From an uncultured Sutterella sp. (GTDB lineage Bacteria; Pseudomonadota; Gammaproteobacteria; Burkholderiales; Burkholderiaceae_F): DNA of 64,000 bases. The translations under genes and the position numbers were made by a program. Every line of letters starts with the position of its first letter. Position 1 is the first letter of the stretch. The stretch covers positions 62,001 through 126,000 of the forward strand of contig UPZS01000001.1 of the NCBI GenBank assembly GCA_900538905.1, given 5' to 3'. This document shows positions 9,763 through 20,876 of the stretch, piece after piece. The notes under the pieces are model-generated. The model was not told the DNA's origin. It did not search any database and saw nothing but the letters and a program-made list of their open reading frames with translations.

Positions 9763-10049
9763 TTTCAAATGAGGTCGTGAGGCCTCAAGGGCTTTGGGTG
9801 GCCTGTTTAACAGGCCGCTGTCAAAGACCGCCGGAGGATGAGGGCAAGTCCCGACGCTTTAATTGTCTTGAGAGAAGAGAGCACTTCGAATCAAGATGTC
9901 CGGCGCAGACGGTGAAACCTCAAAGAGAGATGTATGTTGTGTAAGTTTTTTTGCACTGCACGTACTGCTCTCAGAAGGGTTTTCAACCGGTAGTTGAAGA
10001 ACCGGTGTGCGTTGCGAAAGCGATGCATGCCTCTGAGTGGAGCCAGACC
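9763..10049 (+). promoter_or_regulatory. L10 operon leader
   Basis: An untranslated region of almost 290 nt between rplA and rplJ. In proteobacteria this leader folds into the L10(L12)4-binding autoregulatory RNA. Here I see GGCCTGTTTAACAGGCC (a stem with loop TTTAA near 9801) and a distal hairpin GGTT-TTCAAC / GTTGAA-AACC at 9978-10003 that ends about 45 nt before the rplJ start. The exact L10 site cannot be assigned by eye. No gene was found here. Confidence 0.5.
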
Positions 10050-10580
10050 ATGGGTCTTAATCGTCAAGACAAGGCGAATGTGATTGCGGAAATGAGCGAA
10101 CTCGTTGCTCAGTCTTCTGCCATCATCATCGCTGAATACCGTGGGCTGACCGTTGAAGCAATCACCAAGCTTCGCGCTGATGCGCGCAAGCAGGGTGTGC
10201 AGTTGCGTGTGGTGAAGAACACGTTGGTTCGCCGCGCCGTTGCCGGCACGCCGTTTGAAGGGCTCTCCGACCAGTTCGTCGGACCGCTCATCTACAGCTT
10301 GTCCGCCGACCCGGTCGCTGCTGCCAAGGTTCTTGCTACGTTCGCCAAGACGAACGACAAGCTCATCATCAAGGGTGGCGCGATGGCCAACTACGTCATG
10401 GACGTGGCCGCTGTCGAACAGCTCGCCTCGATGCCGAGCCGCGAAGAGCTCCTGGCCAAGTTGATGGCCACCATGAACGAGCCGATCGCCAAGTTCGTCC
10501 GCACCCTCAACGAAGTGCCTGCTCGCTTCGTTCGCACTGTGGCTGCTTACCGCGATGCCCAGGAGAAGGCTGCTGCCTAA
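10050..10580 (+). CDS. rplJ: 50S ribosomal protein L10
   Basis: A 176-aa stalk base protein that anchors L7/L12 dimers. The protein begins [20 protein letters not shown] and contains the conserved [15 protein letters not shown] and [11 protein letters not shown]. The ATG at 10050 has GGAG 7 nt upstream; a longer upstream frame from 9951 runs through the leader and was rejected. It precedes rplL by 55 bp. Confidence 0.98.
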   Translation: MGLNRQDKANVIAEMSELVAQSSAIIIAEYRGLTVEAITKLRADARKQGVQLRVVKNTLVRRAVAGTPFEGLSDQFVGPLIYSLSADPVAAAKVLATFAKTNDKLIIKGGAMANYVMDVAAVEQLASMPSREELLAKLMATMNEPIAKFVRTLNEVPARFVRTVAAYRDAQEKAAA

Positions 10581-10635
10581 TCCGCTTTAAACAGAAAACA
10601 ATTTTTAAACATTACACAACGTTACGGAGTCAAAA

Positions 10636-11016
<381 letters not shown>

Positions 11017-11044
11017 TCTGAGTTTCAGACTTTACAAGCATCAC

Positions 11045-11065
11045 AAAGCCGCCCACAGCGGCTTT
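11045..11065 (+). terminator. Attenuator-like hairpin between rplL and rpoB
   Basis: AAAGCCGC (11045-11052), loop CCACA, GCGGCTTT (11058-11065). The 8-bp stem lacks a following T-run. A partial terminator at this place that reduces rpoBC relative to rplJL is known from E. coli; this hairpin is the likely counterpart. Confidence 0.55.
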
Positions 11066-11106
11066 GCCGACTGCGCTCCAAGCCCGATTTCCGATCGAAA
11101 GAGGGC

Positions 11107-11145
11107 TTGGGATTTTGAAGTGGATCTGGTAAAATCCCAGATCCA
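11107..11145 (+). promoter_or_regulatory. Candidate rpoB promoter overlapping a 9-bp hairpin
   Basis: TTGGGA (11107-11112), 17-bp spacer, TAAAAT (11130-11135). The -10 box lies in the loop of a perfect inverted repeat, TGGATCTGG (11121-11129) with CCAGATCCA (11137-11145). It could be an internal promoter for rpoBC, an operator, or an RNA hairpin in the read-through transcript. The rest of the 310-bp rplL-rpoB gap holds no gene. Confidence 0.4.
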
Positions 11146-11326
11146 GCTCAAAGTCAAAGCCAGTGATCGAAATAATCAATAAGTCACCGTGACGGCCCCT
11201 AGCCGCACGGGCGCACGCATTCGTGCGGCCCGGGCGGCTTTTGGCGTCTTTAAAAAATGGCTGCGATTCTTCGAACCTCTTTGACCCCATAGCATATTTC
11301 CTCCCATCGCCTTGAACGGAGTCTTC

Positions 11327-14300
11327 ATGTCGTACTCGTTCACTGAAAAGAAGCGTATTCGGAAGAGTTTTGCCACACGTCCGAGCGTCCTTGAAGTGCC
11401 CTCCTTGCTGGAAACGCAGCTTCGCAGCTACGAAGCCTTCCTGCAGGCCGATGTCAAGCCCGAAAGCCGCAAAAATGTCGGGTTGCAGTCGGCATTCACT
11501 TCCATTTTCCCGATCACCAGCCACAACGGCTACGCCCGCCTGAAGTTCCTGAGCTACAGACTCGAGCAGCCTGAATTTGATGTGGCCGAGTGCCAATTGC
11601 GCGGTCTGACCTACGCGTCCGCGTTGCGTGCTCGTATTCAACTTGAAATTTTTGACCGCGACGCCGCCAAGCCCGGCACGGTCAAGGAAATCCGCGAAAA
11701 CGAAGTCTACATGGGCGAAATCCCGCTCATGACCGAAAAGGCTTCCTTTATTGTTAACGGCTCCGAACGCGTTATCGTGAGCCAGTTGCATCGTTCGCCC
11801 GGTATCTTCTTCGAGCACGACAAGGGCAAGACCCATTCTTCGGGCAAGCTCCTTTTTAGTGCTCGCGTGATTCCTTATCGCGGTTCCTGGCTTGACTTCG
11901 AATTCGACCCGAAGGACATCGTGTACTTCCGTGTCGACCGCCGCCGCAAGATGCCCGGCACCATTCTTCTGAAGGCCATCGGTCTGACGCCCGAAGAAAT
12001 TCTCGAGCGCTTCTACGACTTTGACACTTTCCGCCTCAACCAAAAGTCCGCCAATCTGCACTTCACCCCGCAGCGTCTGCAGGGCGAAACGGCTCAGTTT
12101 GAAATCAAGGACAAGGAAGGCAATACGATCGTTGCCAAGGACAAGCGCATCACGGCTCGTCACGTCCGTTTGATGGAAAAGGCCGGCATCAAGGAAGTCG
12201 CCGTTCCGGATGATTTCCTGATCGGTCGCGTTCTTGCCAAGGCCATCTACAATCAGGAGACCGGCGAAAAGATCGCCGACGCCAACGACGAAATCACTGC
12301 AGATACGCTGACCGTTCTGCGTGAGATGCGCGTGCACAAGATCGAAACGCTCTTTACGAATGAACTCGATCGCGGTTCCTACATTTCCGATACGTTGCGT
12401 CTTGACGATGTTCCCGACACGATGTCGGCCCGCATCGCCATCTACCGCATGATGCGTCCGGGTGAACCGCCCACGGAAGACGCCGTCGAAGGTCTCTTTA
12501 ACCGTCTGTTCTTCGATCCCGAAGCCTACGATCTGTCGCGCGTCGGTCGCATGAAGGTCAACGCTCGCTTTGGTCGCGGCACGGCTGAAGGTTCGATGAC
12601 GCTCACCAACGAAGACATCATCGACACGATGCAGGTGCTCGTTGCTTTGCGTAACGGCGCTGACGAAGTGGTTCTGACTGACGGCGAAGGCAACAAGCGC
12701 ACCGTGGAAATCCACGGCGTTGACGATATTGACCATTTGGGCAATCGTCGCGTACGCTGCGTGGGCGAACTGACCGAAAACCAGTTCCGCTCCGGTCTTG
12801 TGCGCGTTGAGCGTGCCGTTCGCGAACGTCTCGGTTCGGCCGAAAGCGACGGACTCACGCCGCAGGATCTGATCAATTCCAAGCCCATTTCGGCAGCCAT
12901 TCGCGAGTTCTTCGGCTCCTCGCAGTTGTCGCAGTTCATGGATCAGACCAACCCGTTGTCCGAAATTACGCACAAGCGCCGTATTTCGGCCCTTGGCCCG
13001 GGTGGTTTGACGCGTGAACGCGCCGGCTTTGAAGTCCGCGACGTGCACGCTACGCACTACGGCCGTGTCTGCCCGATTGAGACGCCTGAAGGTCCGAACA
13101 TTGGTCTGATCAATTCGCTGGCTCTGTACGCTCGCCTCAACGACTACGGCTTCCTCGAAACGCCGTATCGCAAGGTTGAAAACGGCGTTGCTCTGAAGGG
13201 CAAGGAAAACATCCACTATCTGTCGGCCATCGAAGAAGGCAACTACGTGATTGCCCAGGCCAACGCAGAAATGGATGAAAATGGCAAACTCATCGGCGAG
13301 CTCGTGAGTGCCCGTGAAAACGGCGAATTCATCATGGCTTCGCCCGATCGCATCCAGTACATGGACGTGGCTCCGGCTCAGATCGTGTCCGTGGCCGCTT
13401 CGCTGATTCCGTTCTTGGAACACGACGACGCAAACCGTGCTTTGATGGGCTCGAACATGCAGCGTCAGGGCGTGCCTTGCTTGCGTCCGGAAAAGCCCGT
13501 GGTGGGTACCGGCGTGGAACGTACGGTGGCCGTTGACTCCAAGGCTACCGTGCAGGCCAAGCGCGGCGGCATGATCGAATACGTTGACGCCAACCGTATT
13601 GTGGTTCGCGTCAACGACGAAGAAAGCGTGGCCGGTGAAGTCGGTGTGGATATCTACACGCTGCAGAAGTTCACTCGTTCCAACGGTTCGACGACGCTGA
13701 ACCAGCGTCCGATCGTCAAGAAGGGCGATGTGATTGCCGCCGGCGACGTACTCGCCGACGGTGCTTCGACCGATATGGGCGAACTTGCTCTCGGCCAGAA
13801 CATGCTTATTGCCTTCATGCCGTGGAACGGCTACAACTACGAAGACTCGGTTTTGATTTCCGAACGCGTAGTTGCCGATGACCGCTACACTTCGATTCAC
13901 ATCGAAGAACTCGACGTAGTGGCCCGTGACACCAAGCTCGGCCCTGAAGACATCACGCGCGACATTTCGAATCTGTCCGAGAACCAGTTGAGCCGTCTCG
14001 ACGATTCCGGCATCGTGTTCATCGGTGCGGAAGTTTCTGCTGGTGACGTGCTGGTCGGCAAAGTCACTCCGAAGGGTGAAACCCAGCTCACGCCGGAAGA
14101 AAAACTCCTGCGCGTGATCTTCGGTGAAAAGGCAAGCGACGTGAAGGATACGTCTCTGCGTGTGCCCTCCGGTATGGCTGGCACCGTGATTGACGTTCAG
14201 GTCTTTACGCGTGAAGGCGTAGAGAAGGACAAGCGCGCTCGCTCGATTATCGATGAACAGCTCAAGCGCTACGAAAAAGACTTGAAGGACGCTCTTCGTA

Positions 14301-15508
14301 TTGTGGAAGACGACGTCTTCTCGCGTCTGCGCCGCCAGTTGGTTGGACGTGTTGCTTCGGGCGGTCCTGCCGGCATTCAGTCCGGAACGACCCTTACGTC
14401 CGATCAGTTGCACGCTATCACGGGCTACGATCTCTTCGAAATCCGTATGGAAAGCGAAGAAGACCAGAAGATCATTGACCTCGCCCGAAAGGTTGTTGAC
14501 GACAAGCGCGAAGAAAACAAGGAGCTCTTTGCTCGTAAGAGCGATAAGCTCAACCGCGGCGACGAACTGCCTCCGGGCGTGTTGAAGATGGTCAAGGTCT
14601 TTATTGCCGAGAAGCGCCGTCTGCAGCCTGGCGACAAGATGTCCGGCCGTCACGGTAACAAGGGTGTGGTCTCCAAGATCTGCCCGATTGAAGACATGCC
14701 GTACATGGCAGACGGTCGTCCCGCCGACATTTGCTTGAACCCGCTCGGCGTGCCGTCCCGTATGAACATCGGTCAGATTCTCGAAGTGCATCTGGGCTGG
14801 GCCGCCAAGGGTATTGGCTGGCGCATTGCCGAAATGCTCAAGACTGAGCAGGCCGCTCAGATCCGCGCTTTCCTGAACGAGGTGTACAACCGCACCGGCA
14901 AGAAGGAAGATCTCGACAGTCTCAATGACGAAGAGCTGATGGAATTGGCGAAGAATCTCGCCAACGGCATGCCCTTTGCCACGCCCGTGTTCGACGGTGC
15001 GAGCGAAGAGCAGATCCGGATGATGCTCGACCTGGCCTTCCCGGATGAAGAAGCCAAGAAGTTGCAGCTGACGCCTGCCAAGACGCAAGCCACGCTGTAC
15101 GATGGTCGCACGGGTGATGCATTCGATCGTCCGGTGACCGTGGGCTTCATGCACTTCCTGAAGCTGCACCACTTGGTCGACGATAAGATGCACGCTCGCT
15201 CAACCGGTCCGTACTCGCTCGTCACGCAGCAGCCCTTGGGCGGTAAGGCTCAGTTTGGCGGCCAGCGTTTCGGCGAAATGGAAGTTTGGGCTCTGGAAGC
15301 TTACGGCGCGAGCTACGTGTTGCAGGAAATGCTGACGGTGAAGTCCGACGACGTCAACGGCCGTACCAAGGTCTACGAAAACATCGTCGGCGGCGAACAC
15401 AAGATCGATGCGGGCATGCCCGAATCGTTCAATGTGCTCGTCAAGGAAATCCGTTCGCTCGGCATTGACATTGATCTCGTGAAAAACGAGGAATCTTCGA
15501 AGGAATAA
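11327..15508 (+). CDS. rpoB: DNA-directed RNA polymerase subunit beta
   Basis: A 1393-aa catalytic subunit of RNA polymerase. It begins [15 protein letters not shown], like other Burkholderiales; the ATG at 11327 has GGAG 5 nt upstream. The rifampicin-binding region near residues 528-560 reads [20 protein letters not shown] and then [13 protein letters not shown], with the usual Gln, Asp, His and Ser positions unchanged from the sensitive form; one position differs from E. coli (DQTN instead of DQNN). Other core motifs are [27 protein letters not shown] and the C-terminal [18 protein letters not shown]. It is followed by rpoC after 6 bp. Confidence 0.99.
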   Translation: MSYSFTEKKRIRKSFATRPSVLEVPSLLETQLRSYEAFLQADVKPESRKNVGLQSAFTSIFPITSHNGYARLKFLSYRLEQPEFDVAECQLRGLTYASALRARIQLEIFDRDAAKPGTVKEIRENEVYMGEIPLMTEKASFIVNGSERVIVSQLHRSPGIFFEHDKGKTHSSGKLLFSARVIPYRGSWLDFEFDPKDIVYFRVDRRRKMPGTILLKAIGLTPEEILERFYDFDTFRLNQKSANLHFTPQRLQGETAQFEIKDKEGNTIVAKDKRITARHVRLMEKAGIKEVAVPDDFLIGRVLAKAIYNQETGEKIADANDEITADTLTVLREMRVHKIETLFTNELDRGSYISDTLRLDDVPDTMSARIAIYRMMRPGEPPTEDAVEGLFNRLFFDPEAYDLSRVGRMKVNARFGRGTAEGSMTLTNEDIIDTMQVLVALRNGADEVVLTDGEGNKRTVEIHGVDDIDHLGNRRVRCVGELTENQFRSGLVRVERAVRERLGSAESDGLTPQDLINSKPISAAIREFFGSSQLSQFMDQTNPLSEITHKRRISALGPGGLTRERAGFEVRDVHATHYGRVCPIETPEGPNIGLINSLALYARLNDYGFLETPYRKVENGVALKGKENIHYLSAIEEGNYVIAQANAEMDENGKLIGELVSARENGEFIMASPDRIQYMDVAPAQIVSVAASLIPFLEHDDANRALMGSNMQRQGVPCLRPEKPVVGTGVERTVAVDSKATVQAKRGGMIEYVDANRIVVRVNDEESVAGEVGVDIYTLQKFTRSNGSTTLNQRPIVKKGDVIAAGDVLADGASTDMGELALGQNMLIAFMPWNGYNYEDSVLISERVVADDRYTSIHIEELDVVARDTKLGPEDITRDISNLSENQLSRLDDSGIVFIGAEVSAGDVLVGKVTPKGETQLTPEEKLLRVIFGEKASDVKDTSLRVPSGMAGTVIDVQVFTREGVEKDKRARSIIDEQLKRYEKDLKDALRIVEDDVFSRLRRQLVGRVASGGPAGIQSGTTLTSDQLHAITGYDLFEIRMESEEDQKIIDLARKVVDDKREENKELFARKSDKLNRGDELPPGVLKMVKVFIAEKRRLQPGDKMSGRHGNKGVVSKICPIEDMPYMADGRPADICLNPLGVPSRMNIGQILEVHLGWAAKGIGWRIAEMLKTEQAAQIRAFLNEVYNRTGKKEDLDSLNDEELMELAKNLANGMPFATPVFDGASEEQIRMMLDLAFPDEEAKKLQLTPAKTQATLYDGRTGDAFDRPVTVGFMHFLKLHHLVDDKMHARSTGPYSLVTQQPLGGKAQFGGQRFGEMEVWALEAYGASYVLQEMLTVKSDDVNGRTKVYENIVGGEHKIDAGMPESFNVLVKEIRSLGIDIDLVKNEESSKE

Positions 15509-15514
15509 ACCAGC

Positions 15515-18500
15515 ATGAATCTGATTCGTGACATGTTCCGTCAGTCGATGGCTGACGAACACTTCGACGCCATTAAGATCGGCATCGCCTCTCCCGAGAA
15601 GATCCGTTCGTGGTCTTTCGGCGAGGTCAAGAAGCCGGAGACGATTAACTACCGTACCTTCAAGCCCGAACGCGACGGCCTGTTCTGCGCCAAGATCTTC
15701 GGGCCCATCAAGGATTACGAGTGCTTGTGCGGTAAGTACAAGCGCCTGAAGCACCGCGGCGTCGTCTGCGAAAAGTGCGGCGTTGAAGTGACGCTCTCCA
15801 AGGTGCGCCGCGAACGCATGGGCCACATTGAACTGGCCAGCCCCGTTGCGCACATTTGGTTCTTAAAGAGCCTGCCCTCCCGTATGGGCATGGTGCTCGA
15901 CATCCCGCTGCGCGACATCGAACGTGTGCTTTATTTCGAAGCCTACTGCGTGGTCGATCCCGGCCTCACGCCGCTTGAACGCGGCCAGCTGCTTACGGAA
16001 GAGGAACTGATCCTCAAGACCGAAGAGTATGGTAACGACTTCAAGGCGATGATGGGTGCCGAGGCAATCCGCGAGCTTCTGCACAACATCGACATTGATC
16101 AGGAAGTCGCCAATCTGCGTCAGGAACTTTCGGGCACGACCTCGGAAGCAAAGATCAAGAAGTTTGCCAAGCGCCTGAAGGTGCTTGAAGGCTTCCAGCG
16201 CTCCGGCATCAAGCCCGAGTGGATGATCCTGGAAGTGCTTCCGGTGCTTCCGCCCGACCTGCGTCCGTTGGTGCCGCTTGACGGCGGCCGCTTTGCGACC
16301 TCCGATCTGAACGATCTGTATCGCCGCGTCATCAACCGCAACAATCGTCTGAAGAAGCTCCTTGAACTCAAGGCGCCGGACATCATCGTGCGCAACGAAA
16401 AGCGCATGTTGCAGGAAGCTGTCGACAGTCTGCTCGACAACGGCCGCCGCGGCAAGGCGATGACCGGTCCGTCCAAGCGTCCGCTCAAATCGCTCGCTGA
16501 CATGATCAAGGGCAAGTCCGGCCGCTTCCGTCAGAACCTGCTCGGTAAGCGCGTCGACTACTCTGGTCGTTCCGTGATTACGGTGGGTCCGGAATTGCGT
16601 CTGCATCAGTGCGGCCTGCCCAAGCTGATGGCGCTTGAACTCTTTAAGCCCTTCATCTTCAACAAGCTCGAACAGCGCGGTCTGGCGACTACGATCAAGA
16701 GCGCCAAGAAGATGGTGGACAATCAGGAACCCGTCGTTTGGGACATCCTCGAAGAAGTGATTTACGAGCATCCCGTGATGCTCAACCGTGCGCCGACCTT
16801 GCACCGCCTCGGCATTCAGGCTTTTGAGCCGAAGCTCATTGAAGGCAAGGCCATCCAGCTGCACCCGCTTGTTTGCGCGGCCTTCAACGCCGACTTCGAC
16901 GGTGACCAGATGGCTGTGCACGTGCCGCTGTCGCTTGAAGCTCAGCTCGAAGCCCGTTGCTTGATGCTTTCGTCGAACAACGTGCTCTTCCCGGCTAACG
17001 GCGACCCGTCCATCGTGCCGTCTCAAGACATGGTGCTCGGCCTGTACTATGCCACCCGCGAACGCATCAATGCACCGGGTGAAGGCATCTTCTTTGCCGA
17101 TACGGCTGAAGTGCAGCGTGCTTTGGACGCAGGCCAGGTTGCCCTGCAGACGCGTTGCACGGTTCGCATCCGCGAATTTGAGAAGGTTGAAGGCAGCGAC
17201 GAGTTCCGACCTGTCGTCAAGCGTTATGAAACGACTGTCGGTCGTGCTCTTCTCTCGGAAATTCTGCCTCAGGGTATGAGTTTTGCCGAACTCAACCGCA
17301 CGCTCAAGAAGAAGGAAATCGCTCGTCTGATCAACGTGTGCTACCGCCGTTGCGGTCTGCGCGCGACGGTGATCTTCGCCGACAAGCTCAAGGACAACGG
17401 CTATCGTCTGGCTACACGCGCCGGCATCTCGATTTGCATCGGCGACATGTCCGTGCCGCAGAAGAAGTTCGAGCTGGTGAGCGCGGCTGAAAACGAAGTC
17501 AAGGCGATCGAAGAGCAGTACACCTCCGGTCTTGTGACCAAGGGCGAACGCTACAACAAGGTGATCGACATCTGGGGCCGTACGGCTGACGAAGTCGGCA
17601 AGGTGATGATGAAGGAGCTCTCGAGCGAACCTGTCGTCAACCGCCATGGTGAAAAGGTGAGCCAGGAATCGTTCAATTCCATCTACATGATGGCTGACTC
17701 CGGTGCTCGCGGTTCGGCAGCTCAGATTCGTCAGGTTGCCGGTATGCGTGGTCTGATGGCCAAGCCCGACGGCTCGATTATTGAAACGCCGATTACCTCG
17801 AACTTCCGCGAAGGTCTGAACGTTCTGCAGTACTTCGTGTCGACTCACGGTGCTCGTAAGGGTCTGGCCGATACGGCTCTGAAGACCGCTAACTCCGGTT
17901 ATCTGACACGTCGTCTCGTTGACGTGACGCAGGATTTGGTGGTGCTCGAAGATGATTGCGGCACGACCAACGGCGTTGAAATGCGCGCTCTCGTGGAAGG
18001 CGGTGAAGTCATTCAGGCCTTGCGTGACCGTATCCTTGGCCGCGTGACCGCTGAAGACGTCTTCGACATGCAGCACAACGTGGTTGTGGCTCGCGGTACG
18101 CTCATCGACGAAAAGATCTGCGACAAGATCGATGCCGAAGGCATTGATATGGTCAAGGTGCGTACGCCGCTGACTTGCGAAACCCGCTACGGCCTGTGCG
18201 CCAAGTGCTACGGCCGCGATCTCGGCCGCGGTACGCTGGTCAACGCCGGCGAAGCTGTCGGTGTGATCGCCGCTCAGTCCATCGGTGAACCGGGTACTCA
18301 GCTCACCATGCGTACGTTCCACATCGGTGGTGCCGCTTCGCGTGCCGCCGTGGCAAGCAGCGTGGAAGCCAAGAACTCCGGTTTGGTGGCCTTCACGGAT
18401 GCCATGCGTTATGTGACCAACGGCAACGGCGAACTTGTCGTGATTTCTCGTTCCGGTGAAATCGTTATCAACGACGCTCAGTCTGGCCGTGAACGTGAAC

Positions 18501-19900
18501 GCCATAAGGTTCCCTACGGCGCCACGCTGCTGTGCAGTCTCGGCAGCGAAGTCAAAGCAGGTCAGCAGCTCGCGACGTTTGATCCGATGACCTTGCCGAT
18601 CGTGTCCGAATACGCCGGTACCGTTCGCTTCGAAAATGTGGTCGAAAACGTAACCGTGATGAACCAGGTCGACGAAGTCACGGGCTTGAGCTCGATGGTC
18701 GTCATCGACCCGAAGCGCAGCGCCGCCGGTTCCAAGAGCAAGGGTACGAAGACGACTGCCGCCAACGTGATGCGTCCGGTGGTGCACCTCGTTGACGAAG
18801 ACGGCAACGACGTCAAGATTCCGGGTACGGATCACACTGTGACGATTCAGTTGCCCGTCAACGCCATTATCGTGGTGCGCGACGGTCAGAAGATCCACGA
18901 AGGTGAGATTCTTGCCCGTATCCCGCGCGAAAGCCAGAAGACCCGCGACATTACGGGTGGTCTGCCGCGTGTGGCCGAGCTCTTTGAAGCCCGTAGCCCG
19001 AAGGATGCCGGTATGCTCGCCGAGGAAACCGGTACCGTCACGTTCGGTAAGGAAACCAAGGGCAAGCAGCGTCTGATCATTACCGATCTGAACGGCAACG
19101 AGCACGAATGCCTGATCTCCAAGGACAAGCAGATTCTCGTGCACGACGGCCAGATGGTTCAGCGCGGTGAAGAAATCGTTGAAGGTCCGGCCGATCCGCA
19201 CGACATCCTGCGTCTGCTCGGTATCGAAGCTCTGGCTCGTTACATCGTGGACGAAGTTCAGGACGTGTACCGTCTGCAGGGTGTGAAGATCAACGACAAG
19301 CACATCGAAGTGATTGTTCGTCAGATGCTTCGCCGTGTGCAGATTGTGGATGCGGGTGATACGCACTTCATCCCGGGCGAACAGGTCGAACGCAGCGAAA
19401 TGCTCGACGAAAACGATCGCGTCAAGGCCAACGGCGGCACGCCCGCTACGTACCAGAACGTGCTGCTCGGTATCACGAAGGCTTCGTTGTCGACCGACTC
19501 CTTCATCTCGGCGGCTTCCTTCCAGGAAACCACTCGCGTGCTCACCGAGGCTGCCATCATGGGCAAGCGCGACGATTTGCGCGGCCTGAAGGAAAACGTC
19601 ATTGTCGGTCGCCTGATTCCTGCCGGTACCGGCCTTGCCTACCACAAGGCTCGCCGCGAGAAGGAAGTGATGGAACAGCGTCTGGCTCAGGCGCAGGAAC
19701 CGTCCGACGCACGTCTGGCTGCAGAAGAATTCTTCGAAGGTATGGACACCAAGGCCGAAGCCGAGAAGATCCGCGAAGAATTCGCTTTCGACAGCGAAGC
19801 TTCTGCAAACTCTCAGGGTCTGTCGGCTGCCCGTCGTGCTGCGGAAGAACTCTTCACCCGTCGGGATGAAGGCGACTCCGAAGGTAAGAAGGATGAGTAA
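15515..19900 (+). CDS. rpoC: DNA-directed RNA polymerase subunit beta'
   Basis: A 1461-aa subunit. The N-terminal zinc site is [20 protein letters not shown], the catalytic magnesium motif NADFDGD lies near residue 458, and the second zinc site has [12 protein letters not shown]. The trigger-loop and bridge-helix region includes [11 protein letters not shown] and TSNFREGL. The length exceeds the E. coli protein (1407 aa) mainly through a C-terminal acidic and charged extension (ending [11 protein letters not shown]). It closes the rif operon; a strong terminator follows. Confidence 0.99.
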   Translation: MNLIRDMFRQSMADEHFDAIKIGIASPEKIRSWSFGEVKKPETINYRTFKPERDGLFCAKIFGPIKDYECLCGKYKRLKHRGVVCEKCGVEVTLSKVRRERMGHIELASPVAHIWFLKSLPSRMGMVLDIPLRDIERVLYFEAYCVVDPGLTPLERGQLLTEEELILKTEEYGNDFKAMMGAEAIRELLHNIDIDQEVANLRQELSGTTSEAKIKKFAKRLKVLEGFQRSGIKPEWMILEVLPVLPPDLRPLVPLDGGRFATSDLNDLYRRVINRNNRLKKLLELKAPDIIVRNEKRMLQEAVDSLLDNGRRGKAMTGPSKRPLKSLADMIKGKSGRFRQNLLGKRVDYSGRSVITVGPELRLHQCGLPKLMALELFKPFIFNKLEQRGLATTIKSAKKMVDNQEPVVWDILEEVIYEHPVMLNRAPTLHRLGIQAFEPKLIEGKAIQLHPLVCAAFNADFDGDQMAVHVPLSLEAQLEARCLMLSSNNVLFPANGDPSIVPSQDMVLGLYYATRERINAPGEGIFFADTAEVQRALDAGQVALQTRCTVRIREFEKVEGSDEFRPVVKRYETTVGRALLSEILPQGMSFAELNRTLKKKEIARLINVCYRRCGLRATVIFADKLKDNGYRLATRAGISICIGDMSVPQKKFELVSAAENEVKAIEEQYTSGLVTKGERYNKVIDIWGRTADEVGKVMMKELSSEPVVNRHGEKVSQESFNSIYMMADSGARGSAAQIRQVAGMRGLMAKPDGSIIETPITSNFREGLNVLQYFVSTHGARKGLADTALKTANSGYLTRRLVDVTQDLVVLEDDCGTTNGVEMRALVEGGEVIQALRDRILGRVTAEDVFDMQHNVVVARGTLIDEKICDKIDAEGIDMVKVRTPLTCETRYGLCAKCYGRDLGRGTLVNAGEAVGVIAAQSIGEPGTQLTMRTFHIGGAASRAAVASSVEAKNSGLVAFTDAMRYVTNGNGELVVISRSGEIVINDAQSGRERERHKVPYGATLLCSLGSEVKAGQQLATFDPMTLPIVSEYAGTVRFENVVENVTVMNQVDEVTGLSSMVVIDPKRSAAGSKSKGTKTTAANVMRPVVHLVDEDGNDVKIPGTDHTVTIQLPVNAIIVVRDGQKIHEGEILARIPRESQKTRDITGGLPRVAELFEARSPKDAGMLAEETGTVTFGKETKGKQRLIITDLNGNEHECLISKDKQILVHDGQMVQRGEEIVEGPADPHDILRLLGIEALARYIVDEVQDVYRLQGVKINDKHIEVIVRQMLRRVQIVDAGDTHFIPGEQVERSEMLDENDRVKANGGTPATYQNVLLGITKASLSTDSFISAASFQETTRVLTEAAIMGKRDDLRGLKENVIVGRLIPAGTGLAYHKARREKEVMEQRLAQAQEPSDARLAAEEFFEGMDTKAEAEKIREEFAFDSEASANSQGLSAARRAAEELFTRRDEGDSEGKKDE

Positions 19901-19946
19901 GCCGTAATCAAGGGAGTCTCTTGACTCCCCGCGCCTGCCGCGCGAC

Positions 19947-19997
19947 AAAGGCTCCTTTCCGAGAAACTCAAGTTTCTGACGGAAAGGAGCCTTTTTG
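19947..19997 (+). terminator. Strong Rho-independent terminator after rpoC
   Basis: AAAGGCTCCTTTCCG (19947-19961) pairs with CGGAAAGGAGCCTTT (19980-19994), with an inner GAAACT/AGTTTC stem in the loop, followed by a T-run. It ends the rif operon and isolates the accessory block that follows. Confidence 0.9.
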
Positions 19998-20195
19998 TTT
20001 GTAACTTCCTAAAAGAACACATTAAAACCAGAGGCTATCTGCTATTCGTTATTCTCTTTGCTCTTATCGAGAGATAACTCTAATGTTTTGGGATCTGCTT
20101 TCGACGCGGGACGCGCTAGATCGCAAAAGTACGTTTCCCGTCGTCCAGAGAAGCGGCGGGATCGATAAGCAATCTATAAAGAGGAGAGAGCTGAG

Positions 20196-20774
20196 ATGAT
20201 CAAAAAGTTGATGACAGCCGCAGCCCTTCTGGCCATGGTCGGTACAGCTTCGTCTGCCACGCTCTATACGACGGGCGTGCTGGACTTCAATAAGACGACT
20301 AAGGGAAGTTACCTTGGAAAGATCGGTGCCGCTGTTCCCGTGACGGTTCTGAAAAAACAAGACAGTCTGTCTTACGTTCGCATTTCCGGGTGGACGCTTG
20401 CCGAATATCCTTCCATGATCTTTGCCGAACCCGGCGTTCGCATTGAGTATGGCTCCTTTGACGAAGAAAGTGCCGTCAAGACTAATCCTAAGGCTGGCGA
20501 AAAGGTCGTTCAGGAAAATAAGTGGGTGAAGGCCACCGCAGAAGGTTGGGTGCAGAGCGCCAAACTCACGAACAATCTCAACAAGCTCTGGCAGCAGGGT
20601 AAAGCTCGTCATGCCGAAGCTTGCTCCATGTGCCATGCCGCTCCCAAGGCCGATCACTTCACGGCCAACCAGTGGGCTAGCGTGCTGCCCGCCAAGGGCG
20701 GTCGTACGGGCCACACGCGTGCCGGCGCCAATGCCGTGATGTTTAAGTATCTGCAGGCCCACGCCAAGAAATAA
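20196..20774 (+). CDS. Periplasmic monoheme cytochrome c, TorC C-terminal-domain-like
   Basis: A 192-aa protein with an N-terminal signal peptide (cleavage likely near residue 20, ASS-A). A beta-rich SH3-like segment (about residues 22-66) contains GKIGAAVPVTVLKK. The C-terminal heme domain has one CXXCH site, CSMCH at residues 143-147, in the context AAPKADHFTANQW. This combination resembles the C-terminal domain of TorC/TorY cytochromes that pass electrons to TorA, but the tetra-/pentaheme NapC/NrfH-type membrane domain is absent. GAGGAGAG precedes the ATG. It lies 102 bp upstream of the TorA-like enzyme gene and is presumably its electron donor. The upstream 200 bp contains a TTATC-GAGA-GATAA inverted repeat (20064-20077). 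Confidence 0.8.
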   Translation: MIKKLMTAAALLAMVGTASSATLYTTGVLDFNKTTKGSYLGKIGAAVPVTVLKKQDSLSYVRISGWTLAEYPSMIFAEPGVRIEYGSFDEESAVKTNPKAGEKVVQENKWVKATAEGWVQSAKLTNNLNKLWQQGKARHAEACSMCHAAPKADHFTANQWASVLPAKGGRTGHTRAGANAVMFKYLQAHAKK

Positions 20775-20876
20775 ACAAACCAGCAGAACACCATCAGGCA
20801 CCGTTCAACATTGAAATCCCCGATGTCCTCGTGCGACAGCGCGCGAATGAAACGACCCAGGGGAAAATAATCAAGG

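Noticed and set aside
15863-19948. A 1361-codon minus-strand frame across rpoC
   Set aside because: Same reason as for rpoB: codon bias of a strongly expressed gene, low-information His/Arg/Val-rich translation.
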